Positions 43,296 to 51,747 of a stretch of DNA of 64,000 nucleotides are shown one piece after another. Below the pieces are notes generated by a model. The model had not been told where the DNA came from. It made no database searches and saw only the letters and a program-made list of their open reading frames with translations. This stretch comes from CAILZL01 sp049840395 (lineage in GTDB: Bacteria > Pseudomonadota > Gammaproteobacteria > Steroidobacterales > Steroidobacteraceae), in contig JASGLD010000005.1 in NCBI GenBank assembly GCA_049840395.1, positions 186,001 to 250,000 of the forward strand, written 5' to 3'. Both the position numbers and the translations under genes were made by a program. The stretch's first letter is position 1, and each line of letters begins with the position of its first letter.

Positions 43296-44642
43296 ATGAT
43301 TGCCAGCGAACTCGATACCATCGCGGCGATTGCCACACCACCCGGTCGCGGTGGTGTGGGGATCTTGCGCGTTTCGGGTAAACGAGTCCCTGAAATCGCG
43401 ACAGGCATATTGGCTACTATGCCTAAAGCGCGTCACGCACATCTGAGCGCATTTCGCGACGCAGAGGCGCGTGAGATCGACACCGGCATTGCTTTGTATT
43501 TTCCGGCGCCGAATTCATTCACTGGCGAAGATGTATTGGAGTTGCAGGCACACGGCGGACCCGTGGTGTTGGATATGTTGTTGCAACGCATCCTGCAGTT
43601 AGGCGCACGTTCTGCCGAGCCCGGCGAGTTCAGTCGACGCGCATTTCTAAACGACAAACTGGATCTAGTAGAAGCTGAAGCTATAGCCGATTTGATCGCA
43701 GCAGATTCACAACAAGCTGCGCGTGCTGCGGTACGCTCTTTACAAGGCGAGTTTTCCACGCGATTGCATGAATTAACCGAAGCGGTCATCCATACTCGTA
43801 TGCACGTCGAAGCTGCCATCGACTTTCCCGATGAAGAACTCGATCTGATGCAGGATCGCTTGCTGTTGCAGCGGCTTGAGCATGCACAGCAATTGATGAA
43901 GGCCATCCAGCACAATGCACAACAAGGCAGCATACTGCGTGAAGGCATGACGGTAGTGATTGCCGGTAAACCAAATGCCGGTAAATCCAGTCTGCTAAAT
44001 AAATTAGCTGGATACGATGCTGCCATCGTTACCGATGTACCCGGCACCACTCGGGATGTGCTGCGGGAGCGTATCCATATCGACGGAATGCCTTTGCACA
44101 TTGTCGATACTGCTGGATTGCGCGAAACACCAGACCGGGTAGAGGCAGAGGGTATCCGTCGTGCACAACTGGAGATGTCCAAGGCGGACCGTGTGCTCTA
44201 TGTCACCGACGCTAGCGACATGAGCTCCATTGACGCAGACCTGAAACAGTTGCCAGTCGGCATTCCAGTCAGCATCGTCATGAACAAGATTGATCTGGCG
44301 GGAAAAGTTCCGGCACTCGAAGATACTCAGCCACCGCGAGTATTTTTATCTGCACAGAATGGCGATGGTCTGTCGTTATTGGCCGAGCATCTTAAGAGCT
44401 GCATTGGCTATAACAGCAGCGAGTCAGGCAGTTTTCTGGCGCGTCGACGCCATCTCGAAGCGTTGCAACGCGCCGCACAACACATGCAACAGGCACAGAT
44501 GCATTTGTTGACTCGTCACGCCGGCGAATTGTGTGCAGAAGAGTTACGCATGGCGCAGCAGGCGTTAAGCGAAATCACCGGTGAATTCACTTCAGATGAT
44601 TTGCTCGGTAGGATCTTCACCAGTTTTTGCATAGGAAAGTGA
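43296..44642 (+). CDS. mnmE: tRNA modification GTPase MnmE
   Basis: The 448-residue protein acts with MnmG to modify uridine 34 of several tRNAs. The N-terminal domain starts DTIAAIATPPGRGGVGILRVSG. The G domain has GKPNAGKSSLLN (P loop), DVPGTTRD and DTAGLRETPD, and it ends with the C-terminal CIGK motif. The ATG at 43296 is preferred to an in-frame GTG at 43278 because the family match begins there. Its stop touches the next gene's start. Confidence 0.97.
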   Translation: MIASELDTIAAIATPPGRGGVGILRVSGKRVPEIATGILATMPKARHAHLSAFRDAEAREIDTGIALYFPAPNSFTGEDVLELQAHGGPVVLDMLLQRILQLGARSAEPGEFSRRAFLNDKLDLVEAEAIADLIAADSQQAARAAVRSLQGEFSTRLHELTEAVIHTRMHVEAAIDFPDEELDLMQDRLLLQRLEHAQQLMKAIQHNAQQGSILREGMTVVIAGKPNAGKSSLLNKLAGYDAAIVTDVPGTTRDVLRERIHIDGMPLHIVDTAGLRETPDRVEAEGIRRAQLEMSKADRVLYVTDASDMSSIDADLKQLPVGIPVSIVMNKIDLAGKVPALEDTQPPRVFLSAQNGDGLSLLAEHLKSCIGYNSSESGSFLARRRHLEALQRAAQHMQQAQMHLLTRHAGELCAEELRMAQQALSEITGEFTSDDLLGRIFTSFCIGK

Positions 44643-45148
44643 TGAACGCCAGAGTTCTATTCATCCTATTGGTTATCGGTCTGCTGTTGGCCGTAACGCG
44701 GCGCTATCGCAAGCTGGGCATTGGACTGAGTTCGGCAATGGCTTTACTGTTGTTATGGCTCAATATCCACGTCGCGCCCTCGGCAACAACGTCTATCCAT
44801 TCCACAAGTAGCAGTTCCAATACGAGTGTTAAGGAGCTGCCTACGGCACAGCTTCAGGATGTGCAACTTACCGGTAACGGAGCACCGTGGCGCTTAACAG
44901 GTAGCGTACAAAATACGTCGAATTTTGCTCTGCGCGCATTGACGCTAAACATCGAACGATTGGATTGTCCTGCTGCTGATGCCAAGTCAACAGACTGCAC
45001 CTTGCTGTGGCGAGGATCTCGAGTTACGCGCGTTGAAGTGGCGCCAATGGGCAACGGCAAAATTGATGAGAGCTTTTACAGTCACGATGCCGTGCCACGA
45101 CTATCAGGCGTGGCACGGGATGGCATTACATTGACCGCAGTGGAATGA
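44642..45148 (+). CDS. Small membrane-anchored protein of unknown function
   Basis: The 168-residue product starts at ATG 44642, sharing one base with the mnmE stop and preceded by GGAAAG. Two hydrophobic segments (about 3-18 and 26-44) precede a Ser/Thr-rich linker and a soluble domain with LTGSVQNTSNFALRALTLNIERL. That phrase resembles the FxxH-like or DUF3426 beta-sandwich domains of exported proteins. Two Cys (IERLDCPAADAKSTDCTL) may pair. The function is unknown; coupling to mnmE suggests co-expression only. Confidence 0.65.
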   Translation: MNARVLFILLVIGLLLAVTRRYRKLGIGLSSAMALLLLWLNIHVAPSATTSIHSTSSSSNTSVKELPTAQLQDVQLTGNGAPWRLTGSVQNTSNFALRALTLNIERLDCPAADAKSTDCTLLWRGSRVTRVEVAPMGNGKIDESFYSHDAVPRLSGVARDGITLTAVE

Positions 45149-45166
45149 CGATTGGCTTGATGCGCT

Positions 45167-47197
45167 CTAGCGTACATCACCGCCTAAACCACGACGACGT
45201 CGTTGCTCGTCTTCGTCCGGCCGGCGCTGGGGTTCACTTGGTCTTGCTGGTGTAACTGCAGGCGTAGAAGGAGCGGGTTGCGCGCTTTCTTCTCGACGTT
45301 GCGGAGCAGGAGTGGGCGTTGGCGTACGCTCACGTTCGGGTGTTGCATTGTTTGAATTATCCGCGCCTCGCGAGCGACCTAACTGCGCTTCATCACGTAC
45401 CCATGAACGATTTCGCTCACGCGATTGACCTTCTGGCGTGGCGGAGTTGGGTGAGGCAGCCGATGGCGATGACGAAGGTTGCGACGGATTGGACCGTTGC
45501 TCATTCCTATTTTCAGGTCGCACATAGGGTGACGTTGTAATAGTGCGCGTGCGATTGCTCGGCGCTGTATCTTCGCGTTGAGTGTCACGTTGTACACGCG
45601 AAGCTCCGTCATTACGCGAGTTGTTGGGCCTGTTTGCATCTGGTGCTGTATTCACTGCACGGCCAGGTTCATTGCGTTCGGGATTGCCAATGCGACTATC
45701 GTTGCGAGAATTACTATCGGGACGACGCACGGTCGCCGGATCAATAACCCGCACATTGTTTGGTTTGCCGAGGGTGTTGTTATCACCCGAGTTGTTGGGC
45801 GCTAGCGGTTGACGGCGAGCCAATACGTTGCGTGAATTGGCATTGATCGGTGGTGTTATGCGTTCATTGCTTGGACGTAGTCCGCGTTCGGGACGCGCCA
45901 CAGGCGTGCTATCGACGGGTTGTAGTCGACCATTCTCCGGCTTGATCAGGTGATTGTTAATGGGGCGTGGATCGCGGAAGGCGCTGGCTTGCACCACCGT
46001 GGTCGCAGCGCGATTACCATAACTGATATCGCGCGGTGATCGACGATAGTCACGATCGAATTCATTTCGATTTAGCCGGCTATTGCTCAAATTGATATTT
46101 AGTATGTAGGTTGGGCTACTGCGATAGACGGGCCGATAAACCTCACGGGGTCCCAACGGAATCCAGCCTACCGGTTGTGCACCGATACTGACGGAAACAC
46201 TTAAGCCCGGCGTGCCTACCCATGCCACTAGCGCAGGTGCATACACGGCGCGCACGGTGCGAGGTCCGGGCACCCAGCACCAACGGTTGTCTATGGTGGT
46301 CCAACGCCCATAGTGAAAGGGTGCGAATCCCCAAGGCGCATCATCCACCCAGGTCCATCCCCAGGGTGTTACCCAGACCCAGTGACCGAACCGATAAGGC
46401 GCCCAACCCGAGACAATGCGCGTGGGCTGCCACACATAGCCATAGTCGTTGTAGTAACGCCAATAGCCATAATCATCGAGGTCTTCATAACCGATTACAT
46501 CAGCCGACACATAGCGTGACGAAGACACACGGCCAGCACGTTCATTACGCTCATTTGCCCAGCGATCAAATTCGTCCATACGCGGCACATTGTCAAAATC
46601 GGCCGTCAGACGCGTGTCACCACGTAAACTCAATTGCTCATCGGCGCGCAGGTTGAAGCTCTGCTTTTCACCGGTAACTTCAGCACGTCCCTGCCGTACT
46701 TGAATAAGGGTTTGTTGATCGCGATCCGCAACTTCAATGCGATAGGTACCTTCGTCCTGTGCAGTAATAGCTGCATTTGGTGTGTCGATCTCAACGGTGT
46801 CATTGCGACTTAGATTGCGTACGTGGACATTCACAACGCCTTGAGTCACTTCCACTTGCAAGACGTCATCGCTGAGTTCCAATAGACGCAGCTGTGTGTT
46901 CGCATCGATTTGCAAAGCCGTGCTGCCCATTTGCAGTTCGGCGCGACCCTTGTCATCGGTCCATAGCTGATCGCTACTAGTCAGAGGTTGATTGATGCCT
47001 GCGTTACGCCAGGCATCGTCATCGGTGGTCTGGACATACACTTGCCCTTTTAAATAGCTGACGCGCGCGATGCGGCTGGCCGGATCAGCGTCCTCGGCCT
47101 GGCTATTGACACTCCATAAACATAAGCAGCCGAGAACTGCCCATGTCGCGGCACGTAGGTGTCGTTGAATTCCGGATTGGGTGGTAAGGCAATTCAT
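45167..47197 (-). CDS. FecR-domain / DUF6600 exported protein
   Basis: The 676-residue protein has a signal peptide (ATWAVLGCLCLWSVNSQA). A FecR-type beta domain (about 40-190) includes DDAWRNAGINQPL, LWTDDKGRAELQMG and VHVRNLSRNDTVEIDTPNAAIT. A DUF6600-like repeat region rich in Trp-Tyr-Gly follows (YGYVWQPTRIVSGWAPYRFGHW, WTWVDDAPWGFAPFHYGRW). The C-terminal 280 residues are low-complexity, rich in Arg, Asn, Pro and Ser. It lacks a FecI-like sigma partner nearby. It lies on the opposite strand between mnmE and mnmG. An envelope or matrix role is possible but unproven. Confidence 0.85.
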   Translation of the reverse strand: MNCLTTQSGIQRHLRAATWAVLGCLCLWSVNSQAEDADPASRIARVSYLKGQVYVQTTDDDAWRNAGINQPLTSSDQLWTDDKGRAELQMGSTALQIDANTQLRLLELSDDVLQVEVTQGVVNVHVRNLSRNDTVEIDTPNAAITAQDEGTYRIEVADRDQQTLIQVRQGRAEVTGEKQSFNLRADEQLSLRGDTRLTADFDNVPRMDEFDRWANERNERAGRVSSSRYVSADVIGYEDLDDYGYWRYYNDYGYVWQPTRIVSGWAPYRFGHWVWVTPWGWTWVDDAPWGFAPFHYGRWTTIDNRWCWVPGPRTVRAVYAPALVAWVGTPGLSVSVSIGAQPVGWIPLGPREVYRPVYRSSPTYILNINLSNSRLNRNEFDRDYRRSPRDISYGNRAATTVVQASAFRDPRPINNHLIKPENGRLQPVDSTPVARPERGLRPSNERITPPINANSRNVLARRQPLAPNNSGDNNTLGKPNNVRVIDPATVRRPDSNSRNDSRIGNPERNEPGRAVNTAPDANRPNNSRNDGASRVQRDTQREDTAPSNRTRTITTSPYVRPENRNEQRSNPSQPSSSPSAASPNSATPEGQSRERNRSWVRDEAQLGRSRGADNSNNATPERERTPTPTPAPQRREESAQPAPSTPAVTPARPSEPQRRPDEDEQRRRRGLGGDVR

Positions 47198-47277
47198 GAT
47201 GGATTCCCCCGAAAACAGACGCAGCTGGCGGCCGGGCGACGCTTGAGTAAACTAGCGGCCCCTTGAGGCGGACGCAT

Positions 47278-49182
47278 ATGCGATTTCCAGATCAGTTTGA
47301 AGTCATCGTAGTGGGCGGCGGTCATGCCGGTACCGAAGCGGCGTTGGCAGCGGCGCGTATGGGCGCCAAAACCCTGTTGCTGACGCAGAGCATCGAAACT
47401 CTTGGCCAAATGAGCTGTAACCCTGCTATTGGCGGTATCGGCAAAGGGCACTTGGTGAAGGAAATTGATGCCCTGGGCGGCGCCATGGCCATGGCGACGG
47501 ATCGCGCCGGCATTCAGTTCCGTACTCTCAACGGCAGCAAGGGCGCGGCGGTGCGCGCTACCCGCGCGCAGGCGGATCGGCAGCTCTACAAGCAAGCCGT
47601 GCGCAGATTGCTGGAAAACCAAGTCAATTTGACGCTGTTTCAACAAGAAGTGGCCGACCTTATCGTCGAGCAGAGCTCGGTACAGGGTGTGATTACCCAG
47701 GCAGGAATCGAGTTCCGCGCTCCGACGGTGGTATTGACTGTCGGTACTTTTTTGGCCGGAAAGATCCACGTTGGGTTGGAAAACTACCAGGGCGGAAGGG
47801 CCGGCGACCCACCTTCAAACCGCTTGGCGGCTCGGTTACGTGAACTGCCGTTGCGCGTCGGCCGCTTGAAAACCGGCACACCGCCACGTATCGACGGTCG
47901 GACCATTAACTACGCTGAATTGTTTGTGCAGCCGGGTGATGACCCGATGCCGGTATTTTCATACCTAGGCCGGCGCAGCGATCATCCGCAACAGCTGCCC
48001 TGCCATATCACGCATACCAATGAACGCACCCACGAGATCATTCGCGCCGGTACCGACCGCTCGCCGCTGTATACCGGTGTGATTGAAGGCGTGGGGCCAC
48101 GCTACTGCCCGTCCATTGAAGATAAGGTGGTGCGTTTTGCGGACAAGCTATCGCACCAAGTGTTCATCGAGCCGGAAGGTTTGAACACACACGAAATCTA
48201 TCCCAATGGAATTTCCACCAGCCTGCCCTTCGATGTGCAGTTGCAGTTAGTGCGTTCCATCAAGGGCTTCGAGAATGCGCACATCACTCGTCCGGGCTAT
48301 GCCATTGAATACGATTACTTCGATCCGCGTGACCTGCAGTACAGCCTGGAAACCAAGCACATCGGTGGTTTGTTTTTCGCCGGTCAGATCAACGGTACCA
48401 CCGGTTATGAAGAAGCGGCCGCACAGGGTCTGTTGGCCGGCATCAACGCCGCTTTGAAAGCCAAACAGCGTTCTGCTTGGTGGCCACAGCGTGGCGAGGC
48501 ATATCTGGGTGTGTTGATCAATGACCTGATCACCCGTGGCGCTACCGAGCCCTATCGTATGTTTACCAGCCGGGCGGAATATCGCTTGCTGCTGCGCGAA
48601 GACAATGCCGACACCCGTTTGACGCCTGTGGGCCGTGAGTTGGGCTTGGTCAACGATGACCGCTGGGCTTTCTTTGAAACCAAGCGCAACGCCGTGGCAA
48701 GCGAATGGCAGCGTCTAGCCGATACGGTGATTCAGCCCTATCACTTGGATGCCGAACAACAACAGGCTTTGCTGGGTACGTCACTGAGCCGCGAGGTTCA
48801 TGCGCTGGATTTGCTGCGTCGCCCTGAAGTGGCCTATTCGGAGCTGGTTGCGGTTGAAGCCGTCGGTAAGGCTGCCGAATTCGATGATGAACGGCTGGCG
48901 GAACAAGTGGCTGTGCAGCTGGAAGTTCAGGCCAAGTACGATGGCTATATCAGCCGGCAAACCACTGAAATCGAACGTCAGCGCCGCAACGAAACCACTG
49001 CGCTCCCGGGCGATCTCGATTATCGGCTTATTAGGGGCTTATCCAATGAAGTACGGCAACGCCTCAGCGAAGCGCGTCCTGCCACCTTAGGGCAGGCTTC
49101 ACGTGTGCCTGGTGTAACGCCGGCGGCCATGTCGTTGTTATTGGTGCACCTGAAGCGCAGTCGTTCGGCTGCCGTTGGCTGA
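47278..49182 (+). CDS. mnmG: tRNA uridine-5-carboxymethylaminomethyl modification enzyme MnmG
   Basis: The 634-residue FAD enzyme works with MnmE on wobble uridine. FAD-binding GGGHAGTEAALAAARMG is at the N-terminus. The family blocks SCNPAIGGIGKGHLVKEIDALGG and RFGRLKTGTPPR-like GRLKTGTPPRIDG are present, as is GYAIEYDYFDPRDL. The ATG at 47278 is chosen over a TTG 15 bases upstream. It is not followed by rsmG-parA-parB, which often follow mnmG; those genes must be elsewhere. Confidence 0.97.
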   Translation: MRFPDQFEVIVVGGGHAGTEAALAAARMGAKTLLLTQSIETLGQMSCNPAIGGIGKGHLVKEIDALGGAMAMATDRAGIQFRTLNGSKGAAVRATRAQADRQLYKQAVRRLLENQVNLTLFQQEVADLIVEQSSVQGVITQAGIEFRAPTVVLTVGTFLAGKIHVGLENYQGGRAGDPPSNRLAARLRELPLRVGRLKTGTPPRIDGRTINYAELFVQPGDDPMPVFSYLGRRSDHPQQLPCHITHTNERTHEIIRAGTDRSPLYTGVIEGVGPRYCPSIEDKVVRFADKLSHQVFIEPEGLNTHEIYPNGISTSLPFDVQLQLVRSIKGFENAHITRPGYAIEYDYFDPRDLQYSLETKHIGGLFFAGQINGTTGYEEAAAQGLLAGINAALKAKQRSAWWPQRGEAYLGVLINDLITRGATEPYRMFTSRAEYRLLLREDNADTRLTPVGRELGLVNDDRWAFFETKRNAVASEWQRLADTVIQPYHLDAEQQQALLGTSLSREVHALDLLRRPEVAYSELVAVEAVGKAAEFDDERLAEQVAVQLEVQAKYDGYISRQTTEIERQRRNETTALPGDLDYRLIRGLSNEVRQRLSEARPATLGQASRVPGVTPAAMSLLLVHLKRSRSAAVG

Positions 49183-49261
49183 GCAAAGTACTTATCGTGA
49201 GCTGCTGTACTCGCAGCTTGTGACCACGTTCATCGTTCATCGGGTTTGCGCTTGTTAAGGT

Positions 49262-49582
49262 GTGCTAGCCCTCATTAACTCTGCGACTGCTTTCATGATC
49301 TGGTTTTTGTGCTTTGCCTTTGCTGTATTTGGTTTGTACTTCTGGATGCAGTACCGCTCCCGTCGGCGGGAGCTGGATCGACCTACGGCTGAACACCGTC
49401 TCGGTCTGCGTCATATTGGCGAAGCCCTGACTCTGCAGTCGCCCATTCAGAACGGCGTCGGCCGGGTTAAATTGGGGAACAGAGAATGGGAAGTGCGTGG
49501 CCCCAGCCTGCCGGTGGGTGCGCGCGTCCGCGTAACCGGCGTCGATGGTTCCGTATTGTTGGTGGATCGGACCTCGAGCTGA
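49262..49582 (+). CDS. NfeD-like C-terminal-domain membrane protein
   Basis: The 106-residue frame starts with GTG at 49262; ATG at 49295 is an alternative. One N-terminal hydrophobic segment (about 11-30) is followed by a basic RSRRRELDRP stretch. A small OB-fold-like domain reads GVGRVKLGNREWEVRGPSLPVGARVRVTGVDGSVL, the NfeD C-terminal pattern. NfeD proteins partner stomatin-like proteins or proteases in membranes. No such partner is visible. It is a short stand-alone version, and the start is uncertain. Confidence 0.6.
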   Translation: MLALINSATAFMIWFLCFAFAVFGLYFWMQYRSRRRELDRPTAEHRLGLRHIGEALTLQSPIQNGVGRVKLGNREWEVRGPSLPVGARVRVTGVDGSVLLVDRTSS

Positions 49583-49771
49583 GTGGCTTTGTCACAGGCT
49601 TTGCACCGATTGGAATGCAGTTTTTCGGGTCAATTTTTGATCTCGCCCCGAATCGGCGCGCCTGACCTTTATTCACCGCAAAAAGGCTTGATTCAGCGCG
49701 TCCCACATGTAACGCTGAGCGGCCTTTGCTGGCAGCCTTCATGAAGCGATAACGCGCAGGAATCAACCCCT

Positions 49772-51070
49772 ATGACTGACAAGAAATTCGAGCTGACTGA
49801 CCTCGCCACCGGTAAAAAATCCACGCTCGATGTCAAAGTCCCCACCCTGGGACCGAACGTATTGAATATCGCCCCGCTTGCCAAAGACCACGATGTCTTC
49901 ACCTTCGATCCGGGCTTCATGTCGACGGCTTCCTGCGAAAGCAAGATTACTTACATCGACGGTGACAATGGCATCTTGCTGCACCGTGGCGTACCCATCG
50001 AACAGTTGGCCGAAAAGAGCAACTTCCTGGAAGTATCGTACTTGCTGATCAATGGCGAACTGCCCTCCAGTCAGCAGCTCAACGAGTTTTCGCACGCCAT
50101 TCAGTACCACACCATGTTGAATGAATCGCTGCTGCGTTTCTTCAACGGTTTCCACTACAACGCGCATCCCATGGCCATGCTGTCTGGTGTAGTGGCTTCG
50201 ATGTCGGCCTTCTATCACGACTCGATGGACATCAATAATCCACGTCATCGCGAGATTTTTGCCCATCGCATCATCGCCAAGATTCCTACCATTGCTGCTG
50301 CGGCTTACAAGCATTCGCTGGGTCAACCATTCGTCTATCCGCGCAACGATCTGGATTATTGCTCGAACCTGCTGAATATGTTCTTTGCCGTACCTTGCGA
50401 GCAGTATCAGGTCGATCCGGTGGCCGCCCAGGCTTTGGATCTACTGTTCATCCTGCATGCTGATCACGAACAGAATGCTTCGACCTCCACCGTGCGTTTG
50501 GCCGGTAGCACCGGTACCAATCCGTATTCGGCTATTTCCGCTGGTATTTCTGCGTTGTGGGGCCCGGCGCATGGTGGCGCCAATGAAGCCGTGCTGGCCA
50601 TGCTGGAACAGATCGGCAGCACCGACAACATCAACAAGTTCATTGCCAAGGCCAAGGACAAAAACGATAGCTTCAAGTTGATGGGCTTTGGTCACCGCGT
50701 TTATAAGAACTTTGATCCGCGCGCCACCATCATTCGCGGCATGTGCCACAAGGTACTGGCCAAGCTGGGCAAGTCGGACAATCCGTTGTTCGAATTGGCG
50801 TTGCGTCTGGAAGAAATCGCGCTCAAGGACGAATACTTTGTTGAGCGCAAGCTGTACCCGAATGTGGATTTCTATTCGGGCATCATTTACAGCGCCCTGG
50901 GTATCCCGCGTTCCATGTTCACCGTGATGTTTGCCATCGCGCGTACCGTAGGCTGGGTGGCACATTGGCAGGAAATGATTGCCGATCCGGGCATGAAGAT
51001 CGGTCGTCCGCGCCAGCTGTACACCGGTCCAGCCAAGCGCGACTATGTTGAGATCAACAAGCGCGGTTAG
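49772..51070 (+). CDS. gltA: Citrate synthase
   Basis: The 432-residue enzyme condenses acetyl-CoA and oxaloacetate at the entry of the TCA cycle. Type II-like landmarks are LLHRGVPIEQLAEKSNFLEV, LHADHEQNASTSTVRLAGSTG, GPAHGGANEAVL and MGFGHRVYKNFDPRA, which contain the catalytic His residues, plus the C-terminal RPRQLYTGP. Length matches the family. GGA lies about 10 bases before the ATG. A terminator follows directly. Confidence 0.98.
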   Translation: MTDKKFELTDLATGKKSTLDVKVPTLGPNVLNIAPLAKDHDVFTFDPGFMSTASCESKITYIDGDNGILLHRGVPIEQLAEKSNFLEVSYLLINGELPSSQQLNEFSHAIQYHTMLNESLLRFFNGFHYNAHPMAMLSGVVASMSAFYHDSMDINNPRHREIFAHRIIAKIPTIAAAAYKHSLGQPFVYPRNDLDYCSNLLNMFFAVPCEQYQVDPVAAQALDLLFILHADHEQNASTSTVRLAGSTGTNPYSAISAGISALWGPAHGGANEAVLAMLEQIGSTDNINKFIAKAKDKNDSFKLMGFGHRVYKNFDPRATIIRGMCHKVLAKLGKSDNPLFELALRLEEIALKDEYFVERKLYPNVDFYSGIIYSALGIPRSMFTVMFAIARTVGWVAHWQEMIADPGMKIGRPRQLYTGPAKRDYVEINKRG

Positions 51071-51093
51071 TATCCGGCTAAACCGTTGAGCAT

Positions 51094-51120
51094 AAAAACC
51101 CGCCCATCTGGCGGGTTTTT
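51094..51120. terminator. Bidirectional terminator after gltA
   Basis: AAAAACCCGCC (51094-51104) pairs with GGCGGGTTTTT (51110-51120) around CATCT. T-runs on both strands let it serve gltA and the convergent gene at 51129. Confidence 0.92.
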
Positions 51121-51128
51121 ATTTTTGC

Positions 51129-51729
51129 CTATTCGACTAGTTTTTCCACTTCTGCCAGATCGGCCCTCTCCATAGGTTGGCCATCCACTGGACTGCTGGG
51201 GGCTTGACGCAAGCCATCTATTGGAAATACCACCACTTCAAACGCATGCTGACCGGCAATGAACTTAAAGCTGGGATAACTGACTTGCCGGGTGGGTTCG
51301 TAGCGAAATTTTTTCTCCGCATGACGATGTTTAATGCCGCGTTCCTCCAGCCGAATAGCTACCTGCTCGGCCCAATCGGCAAAAACATGCAGATTGATTT
51401 CGGTGTGTGCAGTAGCTGCGCCGTTTAATAGACCACCTACCAGCCGCGGATTGAACTTGCCTAACACACGCATCAATTGCAGAGCCGCATTACGCAAATC
51501 CTGTAGTTGGGTGTGATGTCCGTCCTGAAACAAACGCTGATGCTCCAGCAGCGCGGCTTCGATCTCGCTATTACTCGGTAACCCTGTTGTACTGGCCAGT
51601 TGCAGGCGCTCGGCGGCTTTACGCTTCGCTTGTAGAAAATCATCGAATACCTTGTTCCGCCATGATGCGCGCCGCTTCCTGGGCGACGGCACGGCGCAAT
51701 TGATCTTCACGGCCGCTGCGACGAGTCAT
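51129..51729 (-). pseudogene. Conserved protein of unknown role, frameshifted near its N-terminus
   Basis: The downstream frame (193 codons) reads FDDFLQAKRKAAERLQL, VLGKFNPRLVGGLLNGAATAHTEINLHVF and LRQAPSSPVDGQPMERADLAEVEKL. It lacks a sensible start. A second frame from ATG 51729 supplies the missing N-terminus MTRRSGREDQLRRAVAQEAARIMAEQGI and stops at 51640-51642. Removing one base near 51643-51650 joins them as GIDDFLQAKRK. Related proteins in this class of bacteria, from memory, have the same joined start and are sometimes labelled, without support, as a cell-wall ligase. It resembles a nucleotidyltransferase-like fold. It lies 18 bases after mrcA on the same strand. Confidence 0.85.
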
Positions 51730-51747
51730 GTTGCAATTTAAGTAGGA

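Noticed and set aside
48300..48320. Universal frameshifting at ATTGAATACG
   Set aside because: The same ten bases occur in mnmG with the frame intact (GYAIEYDYF), so the sequence context alone does not cause the breaks.
49688..49713. gltA promoter TTGATT with TAACGC
   Set aside because: The -10 is poor and the 16-base spacer is not decisive, so it is not listed as a feature.
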